This document shows positions 16,313-23,965 of a stretch of DNA of 36,989 nt, piece by piece. The position numbers were made by a program, and so were the translations under genes. Within the stretch, counting starts at the first letter, position 1, and every line of letters starts with the position of its first letter. The notes under the pieces are model-generated. The model worked only from the letters and a program-made list of their open reading frames with translations, was not told the origin of the DNA and did not search any database. This DNA comes from Flavihumibacter sp. CACIAM 22H1 (GTDB lineage: Bacteria > Bacteroidota > Bacteroidia > Chitinophagales > Chitinophagaceae): NCBI RefSeq assembly GCF_001601815.1, contig NZ_LUKG01000004.1, positions 80,767-117,755 of the forward strand, given 5' to 3'.

Positions 16313-18006
16313 AGGCTGCCTTTTTTCAATTCTTTCACCGCATAGTCACAGGCCCGCGCTGTTAAAGCCATATAAGTTATGGAAGGATTTACGCAGGAAC
16401 CGGATGTCATGCAGGCCCCGTCGGTTACAAAAACATTTTTAACGGAATGCAGTTGGTTGAATGCATTAAGTACCGAGGTTTTGGGATCATGCCCCATCCT
16501 GGCTGTACCCATTTCATGATTGGCGTTGCCGGGAAACGAGATCTTTCCGCTCACTTTTATGTTTTTATAACCACCGGCTTCTAACAGTTCTGAACCTGTT
16601 TTGGCCGCATCTTCAAACATGCGAAATTCATTTTCCCTGAATCGTACATCGAACGAAATGAGTGGCCTTCCGAATGGATCTTTTTTATCGGGATGAAGGC
16701 TCATTTTATTATCGGAATAAGGCAGGCATTCGCCAAAATGATAAAGACTTATTTTCCAGGGACCAGCTTCGGTGAGCGCAGTTTTATATGTTGCTCCAAT
16801 TCCTTCTGCCATGTTTCGCTGACGGTGGGCACCCCCGCCAAAATGATAACCTCTTAAAAAATCGCTGGTATTTTCTGTTGCGTTTCTAAACCGGGGAATA
16901 TAAATATTTGTTGGCCTTCTTCCTGTATAATAACTGTCTTCATATCCTTCTACATCCGCACTTATAACCAGCCCTTTATGATGATCCATCATATTCAGCC
17001 CCAGTTGTCCGCTGTCATTACCCATGCCATTTGGAAACCTGTTGGAAACAGAATTTAACAAAATGGCGGTAGTTCCGATTGTGGCGGCATTAATAAAAAG
17101 AATGGTTGAATAAAATACCTCCGTTTTTTTGGTATTGGTATCAATTACTTCAACTCCTTTAGCGCGCTGGGAATCATTATCAAAAACTACGTTGTTTACG
17201 AGTGAGTATGGACGTATGGTTAAACGCCCCGTGGCAAGGGCTGCCGGTAAGGTGCTGGAATTGGAGCTGAAATAAGCGCCGAATGGACAGCCCCTGTGAC
17301 AAAGATTTCTCGATTGGCAAACACCCCGGCCTTTTAACGGGGCTGTTAAATTTGCCGATCTGCCGATGATTACCTGCCTGCTTTTGTAAGTGGAAGCAAT
17401 TTTTTTGGTAAAGTCCTTTTCCACACAATTCATCTCAAAGGGCGGCTGAAAGATACCATCCGGTAAATGAGGAATGCCATCCCGATTACCGCTGATGCCG
17501 GCAAATGCTTCCACATAATCGTACCAGGGAGCAAGGTCTTTATACCGGATCGGCCAGTCTATTCCGTGCCCGTCCTTTAGATTGGCTTCGAAATCCAGAT
17601 CGCTCCATCGGTAACAGGCTCTTGCCCATAAGAGAGACCGTCCGCCTACTACATCGGCCCGGATCCAATCGTATCGTTGAATTTCTTCGTATGGGTTTTC
17701 CAGGTCCTTTACATAAAAATGTTTGTTATCCTCATTGATGGAATAATGACGGGTTTGAACAGGATATTTTTTCCGGTCTTCCTGTGATAAACTATTCCTG
17801 TGTTCAAACTCCCAGGGATGCATCAGCGCAGTTGGATAGGAAGGGTGTTGCATGGGGCCTCCCCTTTCCAGCAGCAGCACACGTAAGCCTTTTTCACATA
17901 ATTCTTTGGCAGCCCAACCACCGCTTACACCAGAACCAACAACAATGGCATCATAGGTATTCTGCGGGGTGGCCTTTGTATTTAGATAGAGAGAATCAGC
18001 CGGCAT
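16309..18006 (-). CDS. GMC-family FAD-dependent oxidoreductase
   Basis: GMC enzymes oxidise alcohol groups of sugars and other substrates using FAD. The 565-residue protein has the N-terminal dinucleotide-binding motif VVGSGVSGG (about 22-30) with LLLERGG after it, a Cys-rich stretch GVCQSRNLCHRGCPFGA, and C-terminal motifs NHEMGTARMG and GSCVNPSITYMALTARA typical of the GMC C domain. No signal peptide is obvious. It lies 20 bases downstream of a Tat-exported TIM-barrel protein, so they likely form one operon and may act in sugar or polyol oxidation. The substrate is unknown. Confidence 0.9.
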   Translation of the reverse strand: MPADSLYLNTKATPQNTYDAIVVGSGVSGGWAAKELCEKGLRVLLLERGGPMQHPSYPTALMHPWEFEHRNSLSQEDRKKYPVQTRHYSINEDNKHFYVKDLENPYEEIQRYDWIRADVVGGRSLLWARACYRWSDLDFEANLKDGHGIDWPIRYKDLAPWYDYVEAFAGISGNRDGIPHLPDGIFQPPFEMNCVEKDFTKKIASTYKSRQVIIGRSANLTAPLKGRGVCQSRNLCHRGCPFGAYFSSNSSTLPAALATGRLTIRPYSLVNNVVFDNDSQRAKGVEVIDTNTKKTEVFYSTILFINAATIGTTAILLNSVSNRFPNGMGNDSGQLGLNMMDHHKGLVISADVEGYEDSYYTGRRPTNIYIPRFRNATENTSDFLRGYHFGGGAHRQRNMAEGIGATYKTALTEAGPWKISLYHFGECLPYSDNKMSLHPDKKDPFGRPLISFDVRFRENEFRMFEDAAKTGSELLEAGGYKNIKVSGKISFPGNANHEMGTARMGHDPKTSVLNAFNQLHSVKNVFVTDGACMTSGSCVNPSITYMALTARACDYAVKELKKGSL

Positions 18007-18026
18007 ATCTAAAAAAGATCAGTTAA

Positions 18027-18950
18027 TTAAAGAAAATGTTTTTTTATTGCCTGGGGATAGTCGGCCAGTGCAGCTTCTGGTTCGGCAATTTCAGGATGCC
18101 AGAGTTTTTCCCATTCGAAACTCAGGTAACCTCTATACCTGTCCCGGGCAAGAAGATCGAGCCCTTCAAAAACCGGTACTTCTCCCTGCCCCAAAAATGT
18201 ATAACGCAACTTACCGTTTTCTTTGACGGCATCTTTAACGTGCACATGGCGGATGTATTTTTTTAACTGCAGGTAAACCATGGACGGGGCTTCGCCGGTA
18301 ATGGTCCACATATTTGAAATATCCCAGATCAGCCCGATTTTCGAGTTTTTTACGGCCATCATCAGCTCCTCCAGGTCAGCTGTTTTAACGAGATCTCCAT
18401 GCGTTTCCATCAATACTTCAACCTTCGAACCCCTTGCATGCTCGGCTAATTCAACCAAACCGCTTTTGATCAGTTCCATCGTTTCTTCCCTGCTTTGTTC
18501 CTTGGGAAAATTGTTGGGGAAAACTCGTATATACGGACAATTCAACTGCTCCGCCAGGTCGATGAATCGTTTCCCATCCTCCAACTGTTGTTGGCGTTTG
18601 GCGGCCTCCTTAAAATGTAGGGTGCAGGAAGAACCCAGCCCCACAAAATGCAGTTTTTTTTCTTTCATACGGGCCAGCGTTTGTGCGCGACCGGCAGCTG
18701 ATTGAAAGATCGGCGCTTTGGGTAAATCCATTTCGCGTTGAATGCCCCTGATCTCCAGGCCCTGGTATCCATGGGCCGCAGCAAATGCAGTTATTTTATC
18801 AAAATCCCAATCCGGACAACCCAGGGTAGAAAAACTTAGTTTGGGTTGATAACGGTTGGCGGCAAAAGCAGGCAGGGCATACATGCCCGTGAGCAGGAGG
18901 GTGCCCGTTCTGATAAAATCACGTCTTGAAGGGTGAAATTTTGCTTGCAT
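18027..18950 (-). CDS. Tat-exported sugar phosphate isomerase/epimerase-like TIM barrel
   Basis: The protein starts MQAKFHPSRRDFIRTGTLLL, a twin-arginine signal (SRRDFIRT) followed by a hydrophobic stretch and an AFA cleavage region. The rest is an AP-endonuclease-2/xylose-isomerase type barrel: LSFSTLGCPDWDFDKITAFA, YIRVFPNNFP, VLMETHGDL, IGLIWDISNMW, and IRHVHVKDAV with metal-binding Glu, Asp and His. A longer frame adding nine N-terminal residues is less likely because the Tat signal would be displaced. It is co-oriented with and just upstream of the GMC oxidoreductase, suggesting joint action on a sugar in the periplasm. Exact reaction unknown. Confidence 0.85.
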   Translation of the reverse strand: MQAKFHPSRRDFIRTGTLLLTGMYALPAFAANRYQPKLSFSTLGCPDWDFDKITAFAAAHGYQGLEIRGIQREMDLPKAPIFQSAAGRAQTLARMKEKKLHFVGLGSSCTLHFKEAAKRQQQLEDGKRFIDLAEQLNCPYIRVFPNNFPKEQSREETMELIKSGLVELAEHARGSKVEVLMETHGDLVKTADLEELMMAVKNSKIGLIWDISNMWTITGEAPSMVYLQLKKYIRHVHVKDAVKENGKLRYTFLGQGEVPVFEGLDLLARDRYRGYLSFEWEKLWHPEIAEPEAALADYPQAIKKHFL

Positions 18951-18990
18951 CTTGAAAAGATAGCAAACATCGGGCAATTAGCAGACCCTA

Positions 18991-19461
18991 TTAAAGATTT
19001 CCTTCTTCTTCGATGGCTACATAATGCACCAGTTTCCCCGATTCATTTACTACAGGAAAACCCTCGATGGAACAATTGTATAAACTTCCATCTTTTCTGT
19101 AATTCAGAATGGTGCAGGTGAATGGCTGAATTGCAGCAATAGCCGTTCGGATAAGTTCCCTGCTGCCAGGTTCGGTTGCAGGACCCTGGAAAAGTTTGGG
19201 GGTTTTTCCCAGGACTTCCTTCGGCAGGTAGCCATTCATCCGGATCATATTTTTGGTAGCAAAAACAATTTCCTGCTGCGTATTCGTAATCAATATGGTT
19301 TTATTTTCCCATATAAGTGCATTATCCAATGTTCGGCCCGGTGAAAATTTCCAGTAAGAAGATCGTTCAAATTTATTCAGGTAAAAAAGGTCCTGAGAAA
19401 ACTCCTCCCGCCGGCTTCTTCCTTCCAATACAATATCCCAGCAAAGTAGTGGATGCGACAT
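18991..19461 (-). CDS. Stand-alone PAS-domain protein (LOV-like, no photoactive cysteine)
   Basis: The 156-residue protein is a single PAS domain (about 48-152) after a 45-residue N-terminal region with no recognised fold. Features such as ITNTQQEIVFATKNMIRMNGY, VLGKTPKLFQGPATEP and LNYRKDGSLYNC resemble LOV-type PAS domains. However, the GxNCRFLQ motif is replaced by GKTPKLFQ, so the flavin-linking cysteine is missing. No kinase, cyclase or DNA-binding domain is attached. It probably senses or binds a ligand or a partner protein. It lies divergent from the CBM9-like gene. Confidence 0.75.
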   Translation of the reverse strand: MSHPLLCWDIVLEGRSRREEFSQDLFYLNKFERSSYWKFSPGRTLDNALIWENKTILITNTQQEIVFATKNMIRMNGYLPKEVLGKTPKLFQGPATEPGSRELIRTAIAAIQPFTCTILNYRKDGSLYNCSIEGFPVVNESGKLVHYVAIEEEGNL

Positions 19462-19549
19462 ATGAAAAAATTTTAAATCAATTTACAGTTTTGTTCATAG
19501 GCTGCAATCATTTGTTGAATTATAACAAGTTTATTTCCCGGTGGACGGC

Positions 19550-19557
19550 TAGCTTTG
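19550..19557 (+). promoter_or_regulatory. Possible -7 element for the CBM9-like gene
   Basis: TAGCTTTG matches TAnnTTTG exactly, 32 bases before the chosen ATG. No clear -33 TTG stands at the usual spacing. It supports the short start at 19590 because a longer coding frame would contain it. Confidence 0.4.
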
Positions 19558-19589
19558 TTACACAATTTCTTTATCTGACACTATCTGAT

Positions 19590-20381
19590 ATGCTGTTATT
19601 TCTAAAAAGTCTGGGGCTTACCATTACTGGTTTTTTACCCCTTGAAAATTTTCAGGATTCTCTTCCCCTAAAGTATGATGTGTATAAAACAACCCATCCT
19701 ATTCAGATAGATGGGAAAATGGACAAAGCCTGGAAAAAAGCGCCCTGGACCAATTATTTTCAGGATATCGAAGGAAGTAAAAAACCGGTACCCCGTTTTA
19801 AAACAAGGGCCAAAATGCTTTGGGATGAAAACTATCTCTATATCCTGGCAGAATTAGAGGAACCCCATCTCTGGGCTACATTAACCGATCGGGATGCCAT
19901 AATTTTTAATGATCATGACTTTGAAGTATTCCTGGATCCCAATAACGACCAGGAACAGTATTTTGAATATGAGATCAATGCCCTGGGCACAGTAATGGAT
20001 CTATTTATGACCAAACCATATAAAAAAGGCGGTCCGATGGTTATGGGTTGGAATTCAGATGGGTTGATCAGTGCGGTTCAGTTAAACGGAACCCTCAACG
20101 ATAACCGTGATATAGACAAGGGCTGGCTGGTTGAAATGGCTATCCCATATAAGGACCTGGAAAGGCCCGGGAGAATTTCTCACCCCGTACCCGGCGCTAC
20201 CTGGCGTATTAATTTTTCGCGTGTTCAGTGGACCATGGATATGGACGGCAATTCCTATAAACGACGTATAGGTGAAAACGGGAAACGATTACCGGAAGAC
20301 AATTGGGTTTGGTCGCCACAGGGACTGATTGATATGCATGTTCCGCAATATTGGGGGTATATTACATTCAAAGTAAAATAA
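19590..20381 (+). CDS. Exported carbohydrate-binding family 9-like protein
   Basis: The 263-residue protein begins with a hydrophobic leader (MLLFLKSLGLTITGFLPLE). It then carries a CBM9-like/DOMON-type beta sandwich: PIQIDGKMDKAWKKAPWTNYF, AKMLWDENYLYILAELEEP, FNDHDFEVFLDPN, YFEYEINALGTVMD and WLVEMAIPYKDL. Such domains bind sugars in secreted glycosidases; here the domain stands alone. The open frame extends 91 codons further upstream but overlaps the PAS gene and lacks similarity, so I chose the internal ATG. It is followed after 10 bases by a Tat-exported glycosidase-like gene, so the two are probably co-expressed. Confidence 0.8.
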   Translation: MLLFLKSLGLTITGFLPLENFQDSLPLKYDVYKTTHPIQIDGKMDKAWKKAPWTNYFQDIEGSKKPVPRFKTRAKMLWDENYLYILAELEEPHLWATLTDRDAIIFNDHDFEVFLDPNNDQEQYFEYEINALGTVMDLFMTKPYKKGGPMVMGWNSDGLISAVQLNGTLNDNRDIDKGWLVEMAIPYKDLERPGRISHPVPGATWRINFSRVQWTMDMDGNSYKRRIGENGKRLPEDNWVWSPQGLIDMHVPQYWGYITFKVK

Positions 20382-20391
20382 ACTAACTGCT

Positions 20392-21468
20392 ATGAGCAAC
20401 CGTAGAAATTTTATCAAAAACAGTTTATTAACTACTGCCGGGTTGTCGCTTGGTACCTCACTTGCTGCGGCGGAACCAGCTTTCAAAAAGAACAAAGCAA
20501 AACACTGGATCTGGACCCGGCCAAATTCAAAAGATACAGAAGCAGAATTAATAGACCGGTACGGAGCGTATGCGGCGGCAGGTGTACGGGGTGTTTTATT
20601 CGAAGACGATTCGGAGCTTCATTTCAGGACCGCAAAAAAAATGAAGCTGGAAGCACACCGCTGGAACTGGACCATGAATAAAGGCGTAAAAACCCTTATG
20701 GAGCAACACCCCGACTGGTATGCCGTATCAAGGGAGGGAAAATCTGTAATCGATCATCCGCCCTATGTTGGGTATTATCGCTGGCTTTGTCCGTCTAAAC
20801 CCGCCGTGCAGGAGTATCTAAAGCAGGAAGCAGCACAGATTTTATCGAAAGATTATATAGACGGATTGCACCTGGATTATATACGCTTCTGTGATGTGAT
20901 ACTACCATTAAATCTCTGGAAAAATTATAACCTGGTGCAGCAACAGGAGCTGCCTGCTTTTGATTTTTGCTATTGTTCTACCTGCCGCGAGGCCTATAAA
21001 AAGGAATCGGGCAAAGATCCGCTTGACCTGCCCTACCCGGATGGTGTTTTATCATGGCGTCTGTTCAGGTATAATGCCATCAACAAAGTGGTAAATCAAT
21101 TAGCAGAAGTAGCCAATCAACATAAAAAATGGATCACTGCGGCGGTATTTCCGACCCCTGAAGTGGCTCGGCGTATTGTACGGCAGGACTGGACCAATTG
21201 GAACCTGAATGCCGTTTTCCCTATGATTTATCATAAATTTTACCAGGAAGATGTAAAATGGATTGGAGATGCGGTTACCGAAGGAGTTCATTTTTTAGCA
21301 GGAAAGTTTCCCCTCTATGCAGGTTTGTACCTGCCAGATTTTGATTCTATGGACGAGCTTAAACAGGGTATAGAGTTATCCCTGCAAAAAGGCGCCGCGG
21401 GGGTTTCGTTGTTTGGAAACGTAACACCGGAAGTGCTGGCCACCCTTCAATCCGTTAAGACGGTTTGA
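20392..21468 (+). CDS. Tat-exported glycosyl hydrolase-like TIM-barrel protein
   Basis: The 358-residue protein starts MSNRRNFIKNSLLTTAGLSL, a twin-arginine type signal. The body resembles GHL10/alpha-amylase-like barrels: VRGVLFEDDSE, DWYAVSREGK, YRWLCPSKPAVQEYL, DGLHLDYIRF (157-166) and FDFCYCSTCREAYKKESGKD. The D-x-x-x-D-Y-x-R-F strand is typical of bacterial glycoside-hydrolase-like proteins whose substrates are mostly uncharacterised. It follows the CBM9-like gene by 10 bases. Its stop overlaps the end of the convergent acetyltransferase gene by 14 bases. Enzyme activity is inferred only. Confidence 0.75.
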   Translation: MSNRRNFIKNSLLTTAGLSLGTSLAAAEPAFKKNKAKHWIWTRPNSKDTEAELIDRYGAYAAAGVRGVLFEDDSELHFRTAKKMKLEAHRWNWTMNKGVKTLMEQHPDWYAVSREGKSVIDHPPYVGYYRWLCPSKPAVQEYLKQEAAQILSKDYIDGLHLDYIRFCDVILPLNLWKNYNLVQQQELPAFDFCYCSTCREAYKKESGKDPLDLPYPDGVLSWRLFRYNAINKVVNQLAEVANQHKKWITAAVFPTPEVARRIVRQDWTNWNLNAVFPMIYHKFYQEDVKWIGDAVTEGVHFLAGKFPLYAGLYLPDFDSMDELKQGIELSLQKGAAGVSLFGNVTPEVLATLQSVKTV

Positions 21469-21955
21469 TCAGATTTCGGGTGTAAAAATCTGTGTCTACC
21501 TTCATCCTGGGGAAATAAGCGGGTAGATCTTCAGCAGCGATTTTTCGAAAATCATTTTTTTCATAAAAACGCTGCGCTGCCTTCAGTTGCTGAACGGTTC
21601 CGAGATAGATGTCATGGATGCCATTATGCTGGCACCACCTTGTAGCTGTGTCAAGCAGGGCCTGCCCAAGCCCGGTTTCTTTTCCCCTGAAATCAGCCCG
21701 TACAAACATTTTACGGATAGCGGCAGCCTGGTGTCCGATATCAATTAAGCCGATACTGCCCACCAGGTCCTGGTGGTGCAGGGCTACCCAGAAATTTCCC
21801 TTGTTCTGCTGGTAGAATTCTGGAATGATTAGCAGATCTGGTTGGTCATGGATGGTTACCGGAACCCCGAATTCAATTTGCTGAATGGGTAAAATGAGAT
21901 GGATTACCCCTTGTTGGTGTTCATCTCTGTAAGGTTGAATAGAAAATGGTTTCAT
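21455..21955 (-). CDS. GNAT-family N-acetyltransferase
   Basis: The 166-residue protein shows GNAT features: NFWVALHHQDLVGSIGLIDI, then KMFVRADFRGKETGLGQALLDTA, where R-x-x-x-x-G-x-G/A binds acetyl-CoA, and GTVQQLKAAQRFYEKNDFRKI. The acceptor substrate is unknown. Its ATG overlaps the purU stop by one base (TAATG), indicating translational coupling. It converges on the glycosidase-like gene with a 14-base overlap of coding ends. Confidence 0.85.
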   Translation of the reverse strand: MKPFSIQPYRDEHQQGVIHLILPIQQIEFGVPVTIHDQPDLLIIPEFYQQNKGNFWVALHHQDLVGSIGLIDIGHQAAAIRKMFVRADFRGKETGLGQALLDTATRWCQHNGIHDIYLGTVQQLKAAQRFYEKNDFRKIAAEDLPAYFPRMKVDTDFYTRNLIKPS

Positions 21956-22794
21956 TAGCTGAATACGATGGTTTTATTGCCGGATACAAAAACGCGGTCT
22001 TCCAATACCAGTTTGAGTGCTTCGGCAAGCACTGCTTTTTCGATTTCATGTCCTGCTTCTATCATATCAGTTAGGCCATCATCGTGTTTAACAGGAATAA
22101 TTTGTTGGGTAATGATAGGTCCTTCATCTAGGTCATTATTGACAATGTGCGCGGTTGCCCCAATTAATTTAACACCACGTTCAAATGCTTTTTTATAGGG
22201 GTTGGCTCCGATAAAAGCAGGCAGGAAAGAATGATGGATATTAATAATTCTGTCGAGGTATGTCTGTACAAAACGGGGGGAGAGTATGCGCATAAATTTG
22301 GCAAGTACGATATAATCGGGCTGGTAGCCTTGCAGTAGATTCAGGATGCGGGTTTCGAATTCCTCTTTGGAAATACCTTCATGACTTACCAGGTGAAATG
22401 GAATTTTAAACTTTTCAGTAAAAGGTTCGAGTAGGGGATAGTTCCCGATCACAGCCAGTATTTCTGCATGTAATTCTCCGAAGTACTGGCGTACCAGTAA
22501 ATCGGCTAAACAATGGTATTCTTTTGTTACCAGTAATACTATTTTTTTCTTTTGCTGGGGAATAATCTGAACCTTGGCGGCGGGTGGCAGAAACTGGCGT
22601 AATTCATCTTCCAGCGCTGCCGCATGAAGTTCACCCGCAATCTCTAGTCTGGCAAAAAACTGTCCGGTAGCCGTTTCTACAAATTCTTTCATGACCATGA
22701 TATTATGTCCATGCTGGTATAAAAGGCTGGTTATGCCGGCTATTAATCCTTTCTTATCAGAACATTTTATTCGGATAACATGGTTTTTTTCCAT
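21955..22794 (-). CDS. purU: Formyltetrahydrofolate deformylase
   Basis: PurU hydrolyses 10-formyltetrahydrofolate to formate and tetrahydrofolate, supplying formate for purine synthesis and balancing one-carbon pools. The 279-residue protein has an N-terminal ACT domain (IRIKCSDKKGLIAGITSLLY) and a formyltransferase-fold domain. Active-site signatures are NIHHSFLPAFIGANPY (Asn185, His187), GATAHIVNNDLDEGPII (likely Asp223) and IMVMKEFVE near the start. Length is normal. A TAAATTTG -7 element lies 18 bases upstream. The start is divergent from the S1-domain gene. Confidence 0.93.
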   Translation of the reverse strand: MEKNHVIRIKCSDKKGLIAGITSLLYQHGHNIMVMKEFVETATGQFFARLEIAGELHAAALEDELRQFLPPAAKVQIIPQQKKKIVLLVTKEYHCLADLLVRQYFGELHAEILAVIGNYPLLEPFTEKFKIPFHLVSHEGISKEEFETRILNLLQGYQPDYIVLAKFMRILSPRFVQTYLDRIINIHHSFLPAFIGANPYKKAFERGVKLIGATAHIVNNDLDEGPIITQQIIPVKHDDGLTDMIEAGHEIEKAVLAEALKLVLEDRVFVSGNKTIVFS

Positions 22795-22811
22795 TCAGCT
22801 AATTTGAGTGG

Positions 22812-22819
22812 CAAATTTA
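22812..22819 (-). promoter_or_regulatory. Possible -7 element of purU
   Basis: The minus strand reads TAAATTTG, an exact TAnnTTTG match 18 bases before the purU ATG. No convincing -33 TTG was seen. Confidence 0.45.
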
Positions 22820-22863
22820 CCGGGTTTAGAGCATCGGTGCCTGTATGGCTGCTGAAATTCGGC

Positions 22864-22871
22864 TACATTTG
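22864..22871 (+). promoter_or_regulatory. Possible -7 element of the S1-domain gene
   Basis: TACATTTG followed by CGC matches the Bacteroidota -7 element exactly, 28 bases before the ATG at 22899. It lies inside the longer reading frame, which favours the shorter start. Confidence 0.5.
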
Positions 22872-22898
22872 CGCTGGTCAGGTGTTAAATCATTTAAT

Positions 22899-23726
22899 AT
22901 GGTAAAAGTTGGTGAGTTCAATACACTTACTGTGGCCCGGATAGTGGATTTCGGTGTTTTTTTAGACGATGGCCAGGAAGGGATTTTATTGCCAAAGCGA
23001 TTTGTTCCTGCCGGTACTAAAATCGGAGACGAGTTAAAGGTGTTTGTATATCATGATTCAGAAGACCGGATCATTGCTACCACGCAGAAGCCGCTTGGCG
23101 TTGTAGGAGATATTGTTGCCTTAAAAGCCGTGGGTACTACTAACCAGGGGGCCTTTCTCGATTGGGGCTTGATGAAGGACATTTTTGTTCCCAAATCGAA
23201 ACAGCTGGGTACGATGCGGGTGGGTGGTATTTATATTGTAAAGATTTATATCGATGAACAAACAGGCCGTGTGACCGCTACGGAAAAACTGGAAGCACTG
23301 CTTTCCAATGAGGTTTTGGAACTAAAGGAAAAAGACCGGGTGCGATTGCTGGTTTACCGGCGTACGGATATAGGGTATCTCTGTATTATTAATGGAAAAC
23401 ATACCGGGGTTCTACACTTCAGTGATATTTACCAGAATATCCAGGTTGGAGATCAGCTGGATGGATATATCCGGAAAATCCGGGAACAGAACAAAATAGA
23501 TCTGGCCCTGGGCGAACGTGGATACCAGCGGATCGGTGGCGAAGCCGGTAAGATCATGGATCTCCTTGATGCACAGGGAGGTTTTCTTCCCTATCATGAT
23601 AAATCTGATCCGGAAGATATATACGATAACCTGGGCATGAGCAAAAAGGCCTTCAAAATGGCGATCGGAAATCTATTCAAGCAACAGCTTATCCGTATAA
23701 AGGAAAACGGTATCGAAAAAATTTAA
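22899..23726 (+). CDS. S1 RNA-binding domain protein, CvfB/YitL-like
   Basis: The 275-residue protein is built of S1-type OB folds: VGEFNTLTVARIVDFGVFLD, a second copy around GDIVALKAVGTTNQGAFLDWG, and a third around GYLCIINGKHTGVLHFSDIY. A winged-helix-like C terminus follows (YDNLGMSKKAFKMAIGNLFK). This is the CvfB/YitL architecture, RNA-binding proteins that affect gene expression and, in some bacteria, virulence factors. I chose the ATG at 22899 rather than one at 22845 because the extra 18 residues precede the first S1 fold and contain the promoter-like element. The stop shares TTAA with the convergent small lipoprotein gene. Confidence 0.88.
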   Translation: MVKVGEFNTLTVARIVDFGVFLDDGQEGILLPKRFVPAGTKIGDELKVFVYHDSEDRIIATTQKPLGVVGDIVALKAVGTTNQGAFLDWGLMKDIFVPKSKQLGTMRVGGIYIVKIYIDEQTGRVTATEKLEALLSNEVLELKEKDRVRLLVYRRTDIGYLCIINGKHTGVLHFSDIYQNIQVGDQLDGYIRKIREQNKIDLALGERGYQRIGGEAGKIMDLLDAQGGFLPYHDKSDPEDIYDNLGMSKKAFKMAIGNLFKQQLIRIKENGIEKI

Positions 23727-23923
23727 GGACGTTTTTTCCGTTGGCCAGGTGCATAAGGACGCGCCGACCTGGTACCATGCAGTTTTTTTGCCTGACCGGG
23801 TGGAAGGCGGTGAACTTTGTGTTGTTTCCGGGGGTGATGGTGTACGACCACCACTCTTCGCGTACAGGAAGCTACCGTAAATAAGAGCGCAATCAGGGCC
23901 AATAGACCGATTCCGAGTTTCAT
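23723..23923 (-). CDS. Small basic lipoprotein, 66 residues
   Basis: The N terminus MKLGIGLLALIALLFTVASC is a lipoprotein signal with lipobox Cys20. The mature part is short and strongly basic, with VVVVHHHPRKQHKVHRLPPG and a PGQAKKLHGTRSARPYAPGQ stretch. I recall similar His/Lys-rich small lipoproteins with PGQ-type repeats in Bacteroidota, sometimes given misleading names such as quinol oxidase subunit; nothing here supports that activity. Function unknown. The gene is convergent with the S1-domain gene and overlaps its stop by 4 bases. Confidence 0.75.
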   Translation of the reverse strand: MKLGIGLLALIALLFTVASCTRRVVVVHHHPRKQHKVHRLPPGQAKKLHGTRSARPYAPGQRKKRP

Positions 23924-23965
23924 GGAATACGAATTTGGCGCTAATATAAGTAAAGCCGCTCAGGT

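Noticed and set aside
19317-19589. Upstream extension of the CBM9-like frame
   Set aside because: It overlaps the divergent PAS gene, contains a promoter-like element and shows no secretion signal, whereas the ATG at 19590 begins a hydrophobic leader.
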